A stretch of 64,000 nt of DNA from Acholoe squamosa (taxonomy: Eukaryota; Annelida; Polychaeta; Phyllodocida; Polynoidae), in contig OX439039.1 in the NCBI GenBank assembly GCA_949317995.1, positions 74,782,002-74,846,001 of the forward strand, in the 5' to 3' direction. Shown piece by piece: positions 23,696 through 35,724 of the stretch. Position numbers and translations under genes: made by a program. The notes under the pieces are model-generated. The model saw only the letters and a program-made list of their open reading frames with translations, had not been told where the DNA came from and made no database searches. Each line of letters opens with the position of its first letter. Within the stretch, counting starts at the first letter, position 1.

Positions 23696-24199
23696 CCCCC
23701 TTGGTAGGCACCTTTACCCTCCACGAATGTGCTGCCTTGAATATAAATGTACCGATGGCATGCCTGGCAATGCAGTACCGTGTTTCTTAAGACCACGTTG
23801 TTATAAAAATGCTCATAGGGACATTGATAAAAAAAAAGATGACCATTAAAAAATTTAACCCATATTTCTCACCTCCACACCTTCTCAGGTTCTGTACCCC
23901 CCTTCCCTCGTGTGGGTTTTCCTGGCATAGTAGGCTACTTTATATTCATATCAAACAGTACAAAGTAAACCTTGAAAATTCGCCCCATCTAACAAAAGAA
24001 CAAAGACCAGTTAACGATCACTGGATCAGGGACTTCCAATATATGACAGCTCCAAGTATTGCCAAGCGTTAAACTGTGAGAGAAGTGAGGAGGAGGAGGA
24101 GTGGGGGTGTTGGCCATAGCTGTCGACCAGGGGACTGAATACACATAGAGTCTTGAGACGGGTAGAATACACATCAATGTGTGCTCAGGAACCGCTGAA
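23696..24199. other. non-coding, nothing recognised
   Basis: No repeat or exon recognised. Confidence 0.45.
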
Positions 24200-24640
24200 C
24201 CCTTTAAGGCCAGCAAGGTGTTTTAATGCCCATTGGTCGTCATAATGATTCATGAGTGTATACTATTGGTGAGTCTACTTTATCTGGCTTCAGACATCAA
24301 CATGGCGACATGAGCTTTTTTGGGCTTATTGACATGGGACATTCACAGTTTCTTAAAATCGACAGGGGGACATGGTCTTTCCTTAAAATGGATAGGGAAT
24401 ATGGACATTTCTTAAAATCGACATGGGACATGCATGGGGGACCCCCTCCCCCAATCAAGGGATAATACTTGCCTAGGTGGCATTCCTGCTTCATATGAAC
24501 CCAACGAACTTGAGTTACTCCTGGGGGATGGCATGATGCACCAATGCAGTGCTGATTAGTCTAATCTCCAACTATGCATTGGTGCATCATGACAACAAAG
24601 GAATATAAACCTGGAGGTATCATGCAGCTCTTAGAGAGCT
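24200..24640. mobile_element. composite palindromic TTAA-family element carrying GACATG repeats
   Basis: The left end CCCTTTAAGGCCAGC starts at 24200 and the decayed right end CTCTTAGAGAGCTAA is near 24638. From about 24290 to 24450 it holds the same GACATGG / TTCTTAAAATCGACA direct repeats as 23490-23695, again ending in GGGGGACCCCC. After this comes the usual hairpin GGCATGATGCACCAATGCAG (about 24530) and its inverse. The two sites together indicate a subfamily with an internal array. Confidence 0.6.
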
Positions 24641-24790
24641 AAAGCGTTGAGCACAAGGGCAGGCATACCCATGGCCGCTTCCAATCCCTTCTTATACTAA
24701 ACATTGCCCACAGTATGCTAAAGGTAGGGAGAGGAGGAAGAGTGATTTATACCCATAGGTATAGTCTCATGCGTTACCAGTACTCTATTT

Positions 24791-24913
24791 AGAGAATAGA
24801 CAACGATCTTCTTCACATCGAGACTGTCTGTTGTCCCATAATGCAAGAATGCATCTGAGTGTATTATAGGACAACAGGCAGTCAAGATGTGAAGAAGGAG
24901 TTGTCTATTCTCT
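24791..24913. mobile_element. ~123-bp long-stem hairpin element
   Basis: The left arm starts AGAGAATAGACAAC (24791) and continues CTTCTTCACATC and TGTTGTCC. The right arm ends GTTGTCTATTCTCT (24900-24913) and carries the reverse complements in order, with few mismatches and a loop around ATGCAAGAATGCAT. Non-coding. Confidence 0.8.
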
Positions 24914-26284
24914 TTATAAAACGTTTTACATTTCATTCCAATCAATCATGTATCCAATCAAGGTATATCTAGAAGAATTATGGGTACCTGACTGGTTTAC
25001 AGCTATGGTGACCTTGCTCAGCCATGCACTGTATTCCTATAATGCACTCAAGGTCACTTCTATCGTGCAGCAGAGCACTGCCAGCTGTTTTATAATAGAT
25101 TCCACTGTATGGGGAATATAAACTCAGTTGTTAAATTCCCCAACTTTGGTTAGATGTATCTATATTGTGGACTCATTTACACAGTTCAGATAATAAATAA
25201 TTGAATATACCGGTACTATACAAACTATTTGAATATACTCAAAGGCTTTAATCAACTCATAAAAGAATCAGCCTAAAGTATCCCCTGCCAGTTTATGAGG
25301 AATACTCCAAACTATCTTTTATGTTATAAATAATGTCACATTCTGAACAAATTTGCAAGAATCGGCCTGTTGGCCAGTCCTCCTTTTAAGGCACCCTCCA
25401 AAGTTTGATAATCTTTTCTACTTTGACCAAACTCATGAGATTCGACCCACAGGTATAAACCCTGTGTGTGGCGATGGCGGTGGCGGTGGTGGTGCTCTGA
25501 TAGTGGCGGCCATGGTGGTGTGGTGGTGCAGGGGGCCTACCACAGGTGAGGTCTATGCATCATAAAGGGGGCCTGCAGCAGTAGTAGCATTGGGAACTCA
25601 GGTGGGCAGGGGAGGCCTACTACATCCATCCAGTCAACATCCAACCATCCATCCACTCAGTCATTCTCTCCTATATCCCACACACGACCACCTACCCACC
25701 CCTCACACTCACTCACTCAGCGTGGCTACCAGTACCTGTGATATACCACCACCATATCTCCCATCTCCTATCGTGTTGGGATCTAAGCTTATTCACCGCT
25801 GACAGTTTCCATCGGCAGGAGTTTTAGGAGCACCGGCTATAAGTACTATAAGCCCCATACACACCTCCACAGCCACCATGTGATGCTTAATCAGAGGATA
25901 TATATCTCAATGGTTACTGACAGTGTGGCTGACTAGGGCTCGTGTAATGATCTTACATTGGTTATTTATGTGTGTATAACGATGGGAGAGGTGGATATCG
26001 AGATGACAGCGGATGGAAAAGGAGGCAGGAGGGTGCCGACAGTCTGTCACTACTGTGAGTTATCAAACTTTTATTAAATCTTCTTCTTGCTTCTTTTCCT
26101 CACCCAACTTGATAGCGCTTTAGGTGTAGCATATCAATTATGCTCCCCTGTTCATACAGGGATTTGAGTCCTCGGCATTACCCCTAATTTCAGGGATTTT
26201 TCAAGTCTCAAAAGACTTATAAAATGCCTCTGTAAAACATATGTTTAAGGGCTTATTCTTGAGTATTTCAGGGATTTCGTTTTG
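24914..26284. other. non-coding, nothing recognised
   Basis: A GGC/GGT-rich patch at 25460-25540 and a CA/CCA-rich patch at 25620-25770. No exon. Confidence 0.45.
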
Positions 26285-26508
26285 CGCTCACTCACTTATC
26301 ATGCCCTTTGGTCTTCATGATAAATAGAGGTTCCCCATGTGAGTTATTCGCTAGGGTGTATTCATGCTTTATGTTGACCCTTCATACTGGGTTGATAGAC
26401 TGTCAAACAGTTGGCATGCTGCTCCCGAGCTACATGTAGTGAGCAGACTGTCCAGCGATGAATTGGCACAAAAGAATATGAATCTGGAGGCATTTAACAC
26501 GCAAAGGG
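26285..26508. mobile_element. palindromic TTAA-family element, decayed
   Basis: The right end GCAAAGGG is followed by TTAA (26509-26512). The interior keeps weak GTCTTCATGATAAA, GAGTTATTCGCTAGGGTG and ATTCATGCTTTATG units. The left end is not clear. Confidence 0.45.
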
Positions 26509-28090
26509 TTAAGATGGTTATGAGTGGGGGAGTATTTGATGAATCTCTGATGTAAGTGCCTCTAGCAAGGACTTAGTGGTGTTTTATGAATGTTAGGGTA
26601 TGTATTTATAATGTTCTATATCATCGCCCCTGGCCTATCTTATTGGTTACGTGATAAAAATTAAAAGGTTCAAGAAGCCCTGAGGCTATGGATGAGGGTG
26701 GTGGATAGATAGGGGATATTATCTGGAACTGCGCACATACCCAGAAAGTGAGGGTATCATCCCTGCCTTCCTCTCATCCCCCTAAGGGTAAACTCACCCT
26801 GAGCCGAAACACATCTTTAGATGAGCAATTTCACCTATGGTGACATGGGGAACCCCCGACCTAATGTCTAAGCCCTCCATTACAGTATAATTTATATATA
26901 ATCCTTTCCAATATAGACGAACAATAAGAGGAATTTATCTCCATGAATAGCTATGAACTGAAGTGTCCGACTTGAGGTGAATCTACCCTCCTATGTACAG
27001 GGAGATGGGTTGTGAAAACTAAAAGGGCCCTGTGCTTGTCGAACAAGTAGAGGTAACACCTCAGCACTTGGCGCGGGTCAGGTGCTCTTGAACCCCGAGT
27101 GTTGGGGGCTGTTGCTGTGGTAGATAGAAGGGGTAAAACAGGGCCTCCTCTCTCCCTCTCACTGACTGGGGCAGGAGGAGAAGGGGTAGGTAGTAGGTAG
27201 GGGCAGGAGGCAGCACCCTCCTCCTGGTCTTCCTACTACTAGATCCCTAGCCTTCCACTTTCACTCAAGCAGCCCGCCAGCGTTACATGTATACAGGCAA
27301 AGATGCATGGGAAGCTGTAAGGGCTATGGTGTGTGTGGGTCTAAAGTGTTGGATCCCCAGGTTGGATCCCTCCAGCTGTCGTATGTGAAACAAACTTTGA
27401 TCTCAGTTTATTTGCCTCTATTATGCCCAAAGTTTAGCCAGAGGATTGGTCACCAAATCTTTATATCATATATGCCACACCGGCGCTGTGGGGTTGGGTA
27501 AATTTTGATAGTGAATTGGGCATTCTTTGTTCAGGGTGGGTTGGTGTGGGTGGAATTTAGAACAGGAAATATCTGCACTTGAAAAGATACACTTGGGAAG
27601 AGAATAAAAGAAAACGTAAAGGGAATTACCTCTTCCTCCACCACAAAACCATTACAAATGATACTCCCATATGTAGTCCAACTGTCATGTTGGTACTTCC
27701 AGATCTTTTTTGAAATTACATGTACCTCATTGTACCTCATTATTATTTATTAGCTTGGTAAATCACTGGAAATGAGGGCAACAGTCTGCTGACCTTAAAG
27801 GATTACATGCAGAAACAATAAAATTCAATGTGTATGTAAACTCAAATACAATAATGTACAATGCCCCCCTACATCCACCACACGTGCACACCTTCCCTAT
27901 ATACTGCAGTTTACAGCCACCACACATCAGCAGCATGCAGGGCTCACCTTCTCCAGTACATGTCCCCAGGGTGTGTACAAGCCTGCCCTAATTATAGGTG
28001 CCAGATGCACGCTATGCCTCCATCAGTTAGCACCCCCTCTATTCCCTCCTCTCACTCCTGTGCATGGATCCTTAGCACTGGAACCTTAAA
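26509..28090. other. non-coding, nothing recognised
   Basis: Some G-rich and CTCC-rich wording near 27040-27260, but no splice-bounded frame. Confidence 0.45.
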
Positions 28091-28260
28091 CCATTTAGGG
28101 GCTGTTTACTGCATCGAAGCCTTATGCCAATAATGTTTGAATGCAGCCTTAATGAGTCAATTACTTGGGCTGCATACATGCACCATGCCAACCCTTCAAG
28201 CGTGAGTCCCAAATGATCAAATGCAGCTTAGATTTGCCAGGGCTGCATTCATTGGTGGAT
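28091..28260. repeat. partial palindromic TTAA-family element
   Basis: TTAAA then CCATTTAGGGGCTG opens the copy. GAATGCAGCCTTAATGAG and CTTGGGCTGCATACATGCAC form the usual inverted pair, and a second GCAGCTTAGATTTGCCAGGG unit follows. The right terminus was not found. Confidence 0.5.
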
Positions 28261-29677
28261 CCAAGTTTAGCAAAATGAGGGGGCACTATCCAAGAGGTCG
28301 GGTCGCAACCCCCTATTTATGAGTTAGCAAATAATCTCTAAGATATAGACAATAATGAGGGGCTTCTGCGCCCCTAATATGATATGCAAATGGCAATCAT
28401 ATATGCTGATGGAAAGTGATTTAAAGTATCAGGCTGGGAGATAAGTATAAGCCCTAATCAGAGGTGACATATGCACGCCATAGCTCCATCATATAGCGCT
28501 GCTGCTACACCTCTCCTGCCCCTAACACTGGCACCTTAACAGGTAGCAACAGCTGACATGCCAAATGCAGGATTACCTGCCAACCAATGCAATTAATGAG
28601 CCAGATAGCTCCCAGCCTAAAATAGATGGAAAGGTGGAAGGTAGTCTTACCAATTATCAGTTTTATTCTGGTTAGGCCCTGTTCATACTAACCAGTTTTA
28701 CAGCGAAGAAGGATGATTTTTTAGCTAAGACGGTGATAAAGGTTTTAAAATCATTCTTAGATTATATCGAAAAGGAAAGAAACAATAAAAACGACCGAAA
28801 GTATAGGATCTCAAGGACTAAAGAGGTTATTGATTCCAGCATTTGGTACTTGATAAGTTGTAGGTATAGGGTTTTTGACCCCACAATTTAGTGCTAGATG
28901 AAGTATAAGGGATTCTGATTACACCCCTCCTGTCCAGCACGCACACACGTCAGTATTATAGACCCTGGAGGACATGCATGTGTGCACCTCAAAGCCTGCC
29001 ACAACCCCTGATTCATCATGTAGGTCTTGGTACCACCTCCCCCACAGTTCACACGTCACTCACTCCTCACACATTTTTACACCCCCACGTATGTATATTG
29101 TAGCACTCTGTGGCACTCATTTCCGCACGCCAGACACATTTTTACATATGTACATACATGCTCCTATAGGTACAATATTGACCTCCCATATTAGAAAATT
29201 CCCAAATTCCTCAGCATGGCAAAGCCCCCCCCCCATAACACCTCCACACCATGTCACTGATCCTCCATGCCATTTTACATCTTCCTCTACGTATTGCTCA
29301 AACTGTATAAAATTCCCATTAAGATGATTGGTGTCCTGATATAGGATCTTCAGAAATGCCAATGTATACATAGTTTTCCTCCAGCTGTCATTTTAGGAGA
29401 AAGGGTACCGGTACTTCATATTTGACCAACGTACAGGTGTATATGTCCTGTCTTGGTAGATACCACTAAGACATGAAGGGCATTTGAAGAAAGTGGAATT
29501 GGTCTTGAATCATGAATGATGGAAGTCTATTCCATCTGTCAAGAGGTAGTCCATTCCTATTTTCTAGCTTCACAGATGTGAAGGGGCCCTACAGGTGTGC
29601 TGCTAGATGTATATATAGTGGATGTATGTAGAAATTTGTTTGGATTTGGGGAGAATGGTGGGGGGGGGGGGGGTTAA
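28261..29677. other. non-coding, nothing recognised
   Basis: No exon seen. A C-run lies near 29226 and G-runs near 29660-29673. Confidence 0.45.
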
Positions 29678-29903
29678 CCCTTCAAGGGCCGCACATGTAT
29701 TAATGCATCATACATATTGGTCGTCATGATGCATTAATACAGCCCTGTCAAGCATCATGACGACCCTATAGGGCCGATACACCTTCGGAGGATCGGCATG
29801 ATGCTCCAATGAGGTGTTGGCGAGCAGTATCGCCAACACTTCATTGGTGCATCATGACGACCAATGGGCATGATGGACTCTTGCATCAGCGGCTCTTAAA
29901 GGG
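29678..29903. mobile_element. palindromic TTAA-family element, well preserved
   Basis: TTAA (29674-29677) precedes CCCTTCAAGGGCCGC, and CGGCTCTTAAAGGG is followed by TTAT (29904-29907). The interior has two modules: TCATGATGCATTAATACAGC, then GGCATGATGCTCCAATGAGG with GTGTTGGCGAG facing its inverse TCGCCAACACTTCATTGGTG. The element is 226 bp and non-coding. Confidence 0.85.
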
Positions 29904-30035
29904 TTATACACCGCTGACAGACCCCTGTCTAGTTGAGGTAGGCCGATTCACACCTCACCTGAGACCCAGGTAGACAGTCCCTTTTAACTCATGTATCACC
30001 AGGATGGCCAATTCCTTTCAAAGGGTAATTCTTAA

Positions 30036-30220
30036 CCCCTTATTGGCATGCACACTATGTACACGTCTTAGCCAATAACTCACCAGTGCTGCATGTATGT
30101 ATCACTTTGTCCCCATGGCCGAGTCAAGGACCGATGCACCATAGTTGTATCAGGATGTCAAAAATTGCATATTTGAAGAATAAACATAAAACCTTCAGAC
30201 ATCCTCTCGCCCTTAAATGG
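30036..30220. mobile_element. palindromic TTAA-family element, short copy
   Basis: TTAA (30032-30035) then CCCCTTATTGGCATGCAC. The right end CGCCCTTAAATGG is followed by TTGA. The interior includes AACTCACCAGTGCTGCATGT. 185 bp. Confidence 0.6.
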
Positions 30221-31519
30221 TTGAATTGTCAACCCTACCTTCTTTAAGGAGCTTCCCTGGTCCAACTTTTTTTACCAACCCCAAAATACAGTTCAACCCA
30301 TTTGTTCCAAACCTCAAAATCCAGATCCCTCTTTCCTGTTCCCATCCCCTTCTATCCCCATAAGCCACCAATGCCCCCCCCCCCCCCCCACCTCCTGCTC
30401 CAGTACCATATTGCTCCAAACAGCCGCCCCATGGATCCCTGTACCGCACCGCGGCCCCATAACCCCACACCCCTGGCCCCAGCGACTCCCCGGCGGGACA
30501 ATTATTATTTGTCATAGCACAATATTCTATATAAAACAGGCAGGCTGGCCAAGATATACCGGCTTGTTTTGCTAGCTGCCCGGCTGTCGGGGGGCTGTGG
30601 GGCCGACGCCGTATCGTATGTTGTTTGCCCCGGCGCCGGTAAAAACTAGGCTTCACACCCTGAGCGTGTCTGCCTTTCTGCCCCCTGTCGTTTGGTATTA
30701 ATAAAGGCGCGCCTCCAACCCCAGCCGGCAGGGCAGCAGGTTTGTACTAGACGTGCACAGAACTCCCCATATGTCTAATCTTCACCTGAAAACCAGGCTA
30801 AATGAAACCAGCGTTCCAGTAGGGCTGCTCTCACTAAGCCTTGAGATTGTTTGTAACTGATCGTTTCTGCAGAGTGATATTCATTGAGGGATTTCACAAA
30901 TTGGGATGGATATTAAGATCATAGCTCAATGCTACATCATGATCATGGGGGGATCATAGTATCTGGGATAAATGAAAAATTCAGAAGAAAACAAGAGTGC
31001 AATAAGAGATGCAACAACGCAATGTCTACAGAGAATTCAGAGGAATTCAACAGGCATCATAGAAAATCACACATTACATTGCAATTTTTGTTAAGGGCAA
31101 ATTGAATAAATTGATTGATGCTAAGCATAATTGATGAGAACTTGGGTGGTGTTGGTGGGGTGGGGGGGGGGTATAGAGGCTAGAACAGAACTAGGCCTGA
31201 AAGGTCAAACACCCCTTGTACATGTACAGAGCAGCCTGCATGGGTTGGAACCATCCCAAAGGAACAAGACTAGACCAAGCTACTCCAACTACAGCCATGG
31301 ATTATAAAACATATGAATAAAAACTCAGTCCTCTCCATCCATCATTTCTGCTTCCCATCAGTCAGGCTGACGGGGGTGAGGATGGGGGTGATTTGTAACA
31401 AGGTAGTGGGAGTTGTCTGCAACAGCTTGTCAGATATTTGTAGGGTGAGGTCAGCGAGTTAAGCACCCCTCTGTGGTTCTTCCTCTAAGAGTGTGGTAGG
31501 TATTGCCCCTTTCTAGATG
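30221..31519. other. non-coding, nothing recognised
   Basis: Includes a 16-C run (30374-30389) and a CpG-rich patch (30420-30640) without a splice-bounded frame. A 147-codon open frame on the minus strand from 30656 to 30213 crosses the C-run and reads as low-complexity glycine. Confidence 0.45.
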
Positions 31520-31520
31520 G

Positions 31521-31597
<77 letters not shown>
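31520..31597. repeat. (CT)n microsatellite
   Basis: About 78 bp of near-perfect CT dinucleotides. Confidence 0.95.
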
Positions 31598-31599
<2 letters not shown>

Positions 31600-32007
31600 A
31601 CTGCTATTTAGATCCCAAGGGAGTTTTTGACCTTCAAAAGATGGCCAGAGTTCCCGGGCCAGAGTTACTGTAGGATTCCCTTGTCTTATACAAAATGTAG
31701 TTGCCATACCATTACCTCGTTGCGGCGCCCTCGTTGCATACCTACTGCTCCTTCCATATATGCCCACAGTCCTCCCCTTACCCCCTTACCCTTCCACCGT
31801 ATGTCCACTTGTCCCTCCCTTCTCTACATCACAGTACATGGTACATGCCCACTGCCCGCACATACATGCCCACTACCCCTGCCCAAAGAGCCCCTGCCTT
31901 CTTATTTAGAACATATTAGAACATAATAGATTGAAATGACCAATGAGAAGGTAGGATTTGAGGCGGTCCATATGCTGTAGAGCCCTGGACAATAACGCGA
32001 CGCACGA
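31598..32007. other. non-coding, nothing recognised
   Basis: CCC-rich sequence with ACATGCCCACTG-type partial repeats near 31840-31880. No exon. Confidence 0.45.
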
Positions 32008-32228
32008 AAAAAAAATTGGCCCCCCCCCTCTCGACGGGTCAAAATCTTTTCCACCCCTCCCCTCGGGAGGCGAAAATCGTGTGCGAATGTGCCCTTTTAA
32101 CCTATAGTAACACACAGGCTTTTTCGCTGAAAACCGGTGAAATTATTTTGACCCCCCTAATCAAGGGGGCAAAAGAATTCTGACCCCCCCTGGTCAAGGG
32201 GTTGAAAAAATTCTGACCCCCCTCAAAC
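32008..32228. repeat. tandem repeat of short C-run/G-run palindromes
   Basis: Five degenerate units of about 33-45 bp each contain a C-run, a few bases, TCAAGGGG or TCGGGAGG, then AAAA. The clearest are TGACCCCCCTAATCAAGGGG near 32149 and CTGACCCCCCCTGGTCAAGG near 32181. Each unit could fold on itself. Confidence 0.65.
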
Positions 32229-33552
32229 CCACCACTATTGTTAAAAAATTATCACTCCCTAACAGGGGTCTAACCCATACATATGCCTCACTCCCTTTAT
32301 GATCCAGAGGACCGGTATGCCTCATGTGTTATACTGCCCTAGGTATACTAACGATGATGTGAAACAGCATTGATGAAATCAGGCATTCACACAGTTGAAA
32401 CATATAGACTCCCAGGGTATAGACTACATGCACTAGTGTTCAAATCAAAGGCAACTGACCACTACATGTGTAGAAACAGGAAAATAAATATCAGTCATAA
32501 AATCTACATAACAACCCCTGGAAATGCCTCTTATCTCCCAGCCCTAAACCCATCCTCCCCCTCCTCCATACCCATAGACACACATAGCTCTGGACGGCAG
32601 ACAATGGCCCTTTTACAGAGCTGGGACATTGAGGTGTTTGTCATAGGGCTCTGATGGACAGTCAGTAGTGTGGAAGCTGCAGTCTTCAAGGTTACCCCCT
32701 CCCCTTCCCACCCACTCTCCCACCTCCTCCTCCAAGGCTGAGCGGCGTCGTTGCCTACAAGTCACGCCGGTTTGTTTGATCTGCCATCCCGACGAGTGCC
32801 GTTTTCAAGTCGAGCCCGACCTCCGTTTGCGCCGCGTCTTCCATGGAAGGCTGTATAAATATACGATGAGCTTATGCGTCAAGGCCCCCACCGGCATATA
32901 CCACCACTAACCCCCCCCCCCCCCAACTTCTTCTCAAACCTTGGCCATATTATTTCTTTCTTTCTGGTTTTCCCGGGGGTTTTCCTCCCCCACCTTCATA
33001 TTCCATCCAAACAGTACCTCACAGTCCTTTCAAGCTATGCCTTCTTCTCTTCCCACTCCTCCAGTCCCAAACAGATCCCCTACATTTTTATGAATTTCTG
33101 TAGTTTCAAATAGATACTTTGTAAGATTCAGTGAATCAATCAGTATGAATGATATATACTTTATAAAAGTGGTACAATAGGAGTAAACTTAGAGGGAAAC
33201 AATATGACTCGTGTTATTTGGTACCTGTTTGAAAGCAAGAAAAATACCATGCAAAGAATCCCAGGCAATAATAACCAAAATAATCACAAGTTGTCTCCAC
33301 TGTAGAGGCAAGAATATTAAAGTATGCAACTACCTATAACTGTACATCTATTAAACAAAGCATGCCTTTCCCACCGTGCTTTCCTTCCTTATTTCTCACC
33401 ATTTTTTTTCTGTCATGGCTGAAGGAGGGGTATTTGCAAGTCTGTCTGGTATTTTATGATTGGCTGGAAGGGGAATTCTCCTTGTGGAGGAGATAGGGGC
33501 GGTGGGGTTGACTTTCCATGATGTAGCATTGGGATTCCTCTATATGATTTAA
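32229..33552. other. non-coding, includes CpG-rich patch
   Basis: The patch at 32735-32870 is unusually rich in CpG for this window (GCGGCGTCGTTGCC, GCGCCGCGTC) and ends in TATAAATATA near 32852. It has an open plus-strand frame but no clear acceptor or donor. It could be a regulatory element, and I do not call a gene. A 14-C run lies at 32911-32924. Confidence 0.35.
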
Positions 33553-33971
33553 CCATTTAAAGGGCCACCTATAGAGTCAAAGGAGAGGGCAGTGGATAGG
33601 TTTTAGCTAATATTGATGTATGCAGGCCTGCTAAGCATAGTTCCGACACTGCTTTGAACCATCATGTTGATATCCTCAGTGCTTTTGTCAATCCTGTAGA
33701 TTCAGTATGCTGTATGAATGCAGCCCTGGCGAATAGACTCACCCTGCATTGATGCATCAAGTCGATTTATGGGAATGATGCATCATATCATGGTGTTGCA
33801 GCTTCATAGGTTCATCTATTTTCAGAGGTCCAGAGGCCCCTCAAATTTAGTCTAAAGTTATATATTTGGAGAAATACTTCCACTTGTGAAGTTTTCAAGG
33901 GCCCTAATATTTTCAAAGGTTGGACCAACACCCAACTGGTCATCAATACCTCTGATGTTGCCCTTAGTGGG
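33553..33971. mobile_element. long palindromic TTAA-family element with extra module
   Basis: TTAA at 33549-33552 and 33972-33975 flank ends CCATTTAAAGGGCCACC and CCCTTAGTGGG. Besides the GAATGCAGCCCTGGCGAATA hairpin module, it carries a ~140-bp module (about 33805-33950) that recurs at 55424-55560. 419 bp, non-coding. Confidence 0.65.
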
Positions 33972-34358
33972 TTAAAAATTCTCACAATGCTTTTAATAAC
34001 GACAGGGCATCTTGATGTAGTGGACCAACTGTCCCTCATGCAATCACTCGTTACAGCGTCACGTTTCTCCTCTGAGCCATGAGAGCACAGAGACTCACTG
34101 ATCCCCCACATTTTAGCCTTTGTTTATACATATCTAACCTTACGACCTCCTGAACCTGGACAATTCTAACAACTTTGGCCAAAATTTATACACCCAGTCT
34201 CCAGGGGCCTTTAACAATTAATATTGCATACAAGTAGCTCTAGAAACACCGCTCTGTTGGGAAAAACATATCGAAACTTTGTAGTTCATGGTAACTTTGT
34301 CCAGTAGATGTTCATAATGATAATATATGTACACTTTGCACAGCTCAGTGCAAATTTA

Positions 34359-34505
34359 CCCTTTAAAGAACGCATAGTCCCTTCATCATTATAGTGGTCA
34401 AGGTACATGCAACAATGCAGTGCTGGTGAGTAGGATCGTACTCCATTGGTGCATCATGCAAACCAAAAGGCAAGAACCTGAAATCAATGTACGACAGTTC
34501 AAGGG
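34359..34505. mobile_element. palindromic TTAA-family element, short copy
   Basis: The left end CCCTTTAAAGAACGC follows TTTA, and the right end CAAGGG precedes TTAG. The interior is one hairpin, GCAATGCAGTGCTGGTGAG, facing CTCCATTGGTGCATCATGC. 147 bp. Confidence 0.65.
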
Positions 34506-35309
34506 TTAGAGATATACTCAACATACATTTTTTGTGTGTCAAATTTTTGCCAAAGTTGTGAGAGCTGACCCTCTTCCCCTGCTCCTTTCACTTATGGTGC
34601 TCTCAGCACAGGAAAGACTGCATTTGGTTAAGTCACAGGGCACACACTATTATGGTCGATTTGAAATGGGGTATTGTGAAAATAGGATTATATACAAACA
34701 CTGCTGAATCACCAAGTCCGATGGTTTGTTCACTTTGTGGAATAGGTGAATATTCTGGACGTGTCTTTGCATTGGTCATGCTGCTTTTTTGAATTTGAAA
34801 TATAACGGGAAGAGTCGTATAATACTTGGATGTGTGAAGAAATGTGTGCACATTTAGTTGAATCATATATTCACAGACTATACATGGGAATCACATAACC
34901 ACACTTTTAATTTGCATTGCAATGTATGAAGTCAAAATTATTGACTACGACCATAGATCTACTGTATTTCTATATGAAAACACATGTACTGTATCATACT
35001 TTACTCAGGTACCTACATATGTGTAGGTCTAGAGATTCCTAATGAAATATGATTGCTAAAAATGATAAAAACATGAGATGATTGATTGGCAAACTTCTAA
35101 TAAAGTTGGTTTTTTTCAGAAATGAGGAGATTAACTGCCTAATTTCATGAAAGTAATCAAGTTGCAATCTAAATGGCCTATAGAGACTGTAATTCATTTC
35201 CCCTGACACTCCCAGATTATGTATACCTCTCCCCACCTGTGGGGTGGGAATATATGCAGGTGGGTTCAGCCAACCTGTTAATTGAAATGGGCAAGATCCC
35301 ATACAATAA
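34506..35309. other. non-coding, nothing recognised
   Basis: AT-rich sequence with no exon or repeat noted. Confidence 0.5.
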
Positions 35310-35553
35310 CCCTTTAATGGCTGCCTAGTGCATTAATGCGTCATGCCTTTTGGTCGTCATGATGCATGAATGCAGCCCTGGTGAATAACTCGCCAGTGCT
35401 GTATTCAAGCATCATGCCAACCCTACCGGAATGATGCACTTGCCAAAGAGTCAGCATGATGTACCAATGTAGTGCCTGCTCACCAGCACTGCATTGGTGC
35501 ATCATGACAACTAGGGAACATGAACCTGGGGGCATCCTGAGGCCCTTCAAAGG
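35310..35553. mobile_element. palindromic TTAA-family element, well preserved
   Basis: ATAA then CCCTTTAATGGCTGCC opens the copy. GGCCCTTCAAAGG followed by TTAA (35554-35557) closes it. Two modules: GAATGCAGCCCTGGTGAATA with CGCCAGTGCTGTATTCAAGC, and GCATGATGTACCAATGTAGT with GCACTGCATTGGTGCATCAT. Confidence 0.8.
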
Positions 35554-35724
35554 TTAATTGAAATAGGTAAGGTCCCATACAGTAGCACAGCAGGGCCCTG
35601 CACAAACCGTTGACTTTATCACAGCCATATCAGCAACTATAAGGTCTCAGATACCTAAAACCTCCTGCTACAGCATCCTTCCCCTATGCTGGAGACAATA
35701 AGGAACCAGCCCTCCATTTGTAAG

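Noticed and set aside
30213-30656. 147-codon minus-strand frame with poly-glycine
   Set aside because: It crosses a 16-C run, where frame is unreliable, and has no recognisable domain.
31513-31767. Minus-strand frame with Arg-Glu repeats
   Set aside because: It reads through the (CT)n tract at 31520-31597. No other coding evidence.
32668-32910. 80-codon frame in a CpG-rich patch
   Set aside because: No acceptor or donor in the right places and no recognised domain, so kept only as a CpG-rich patch.
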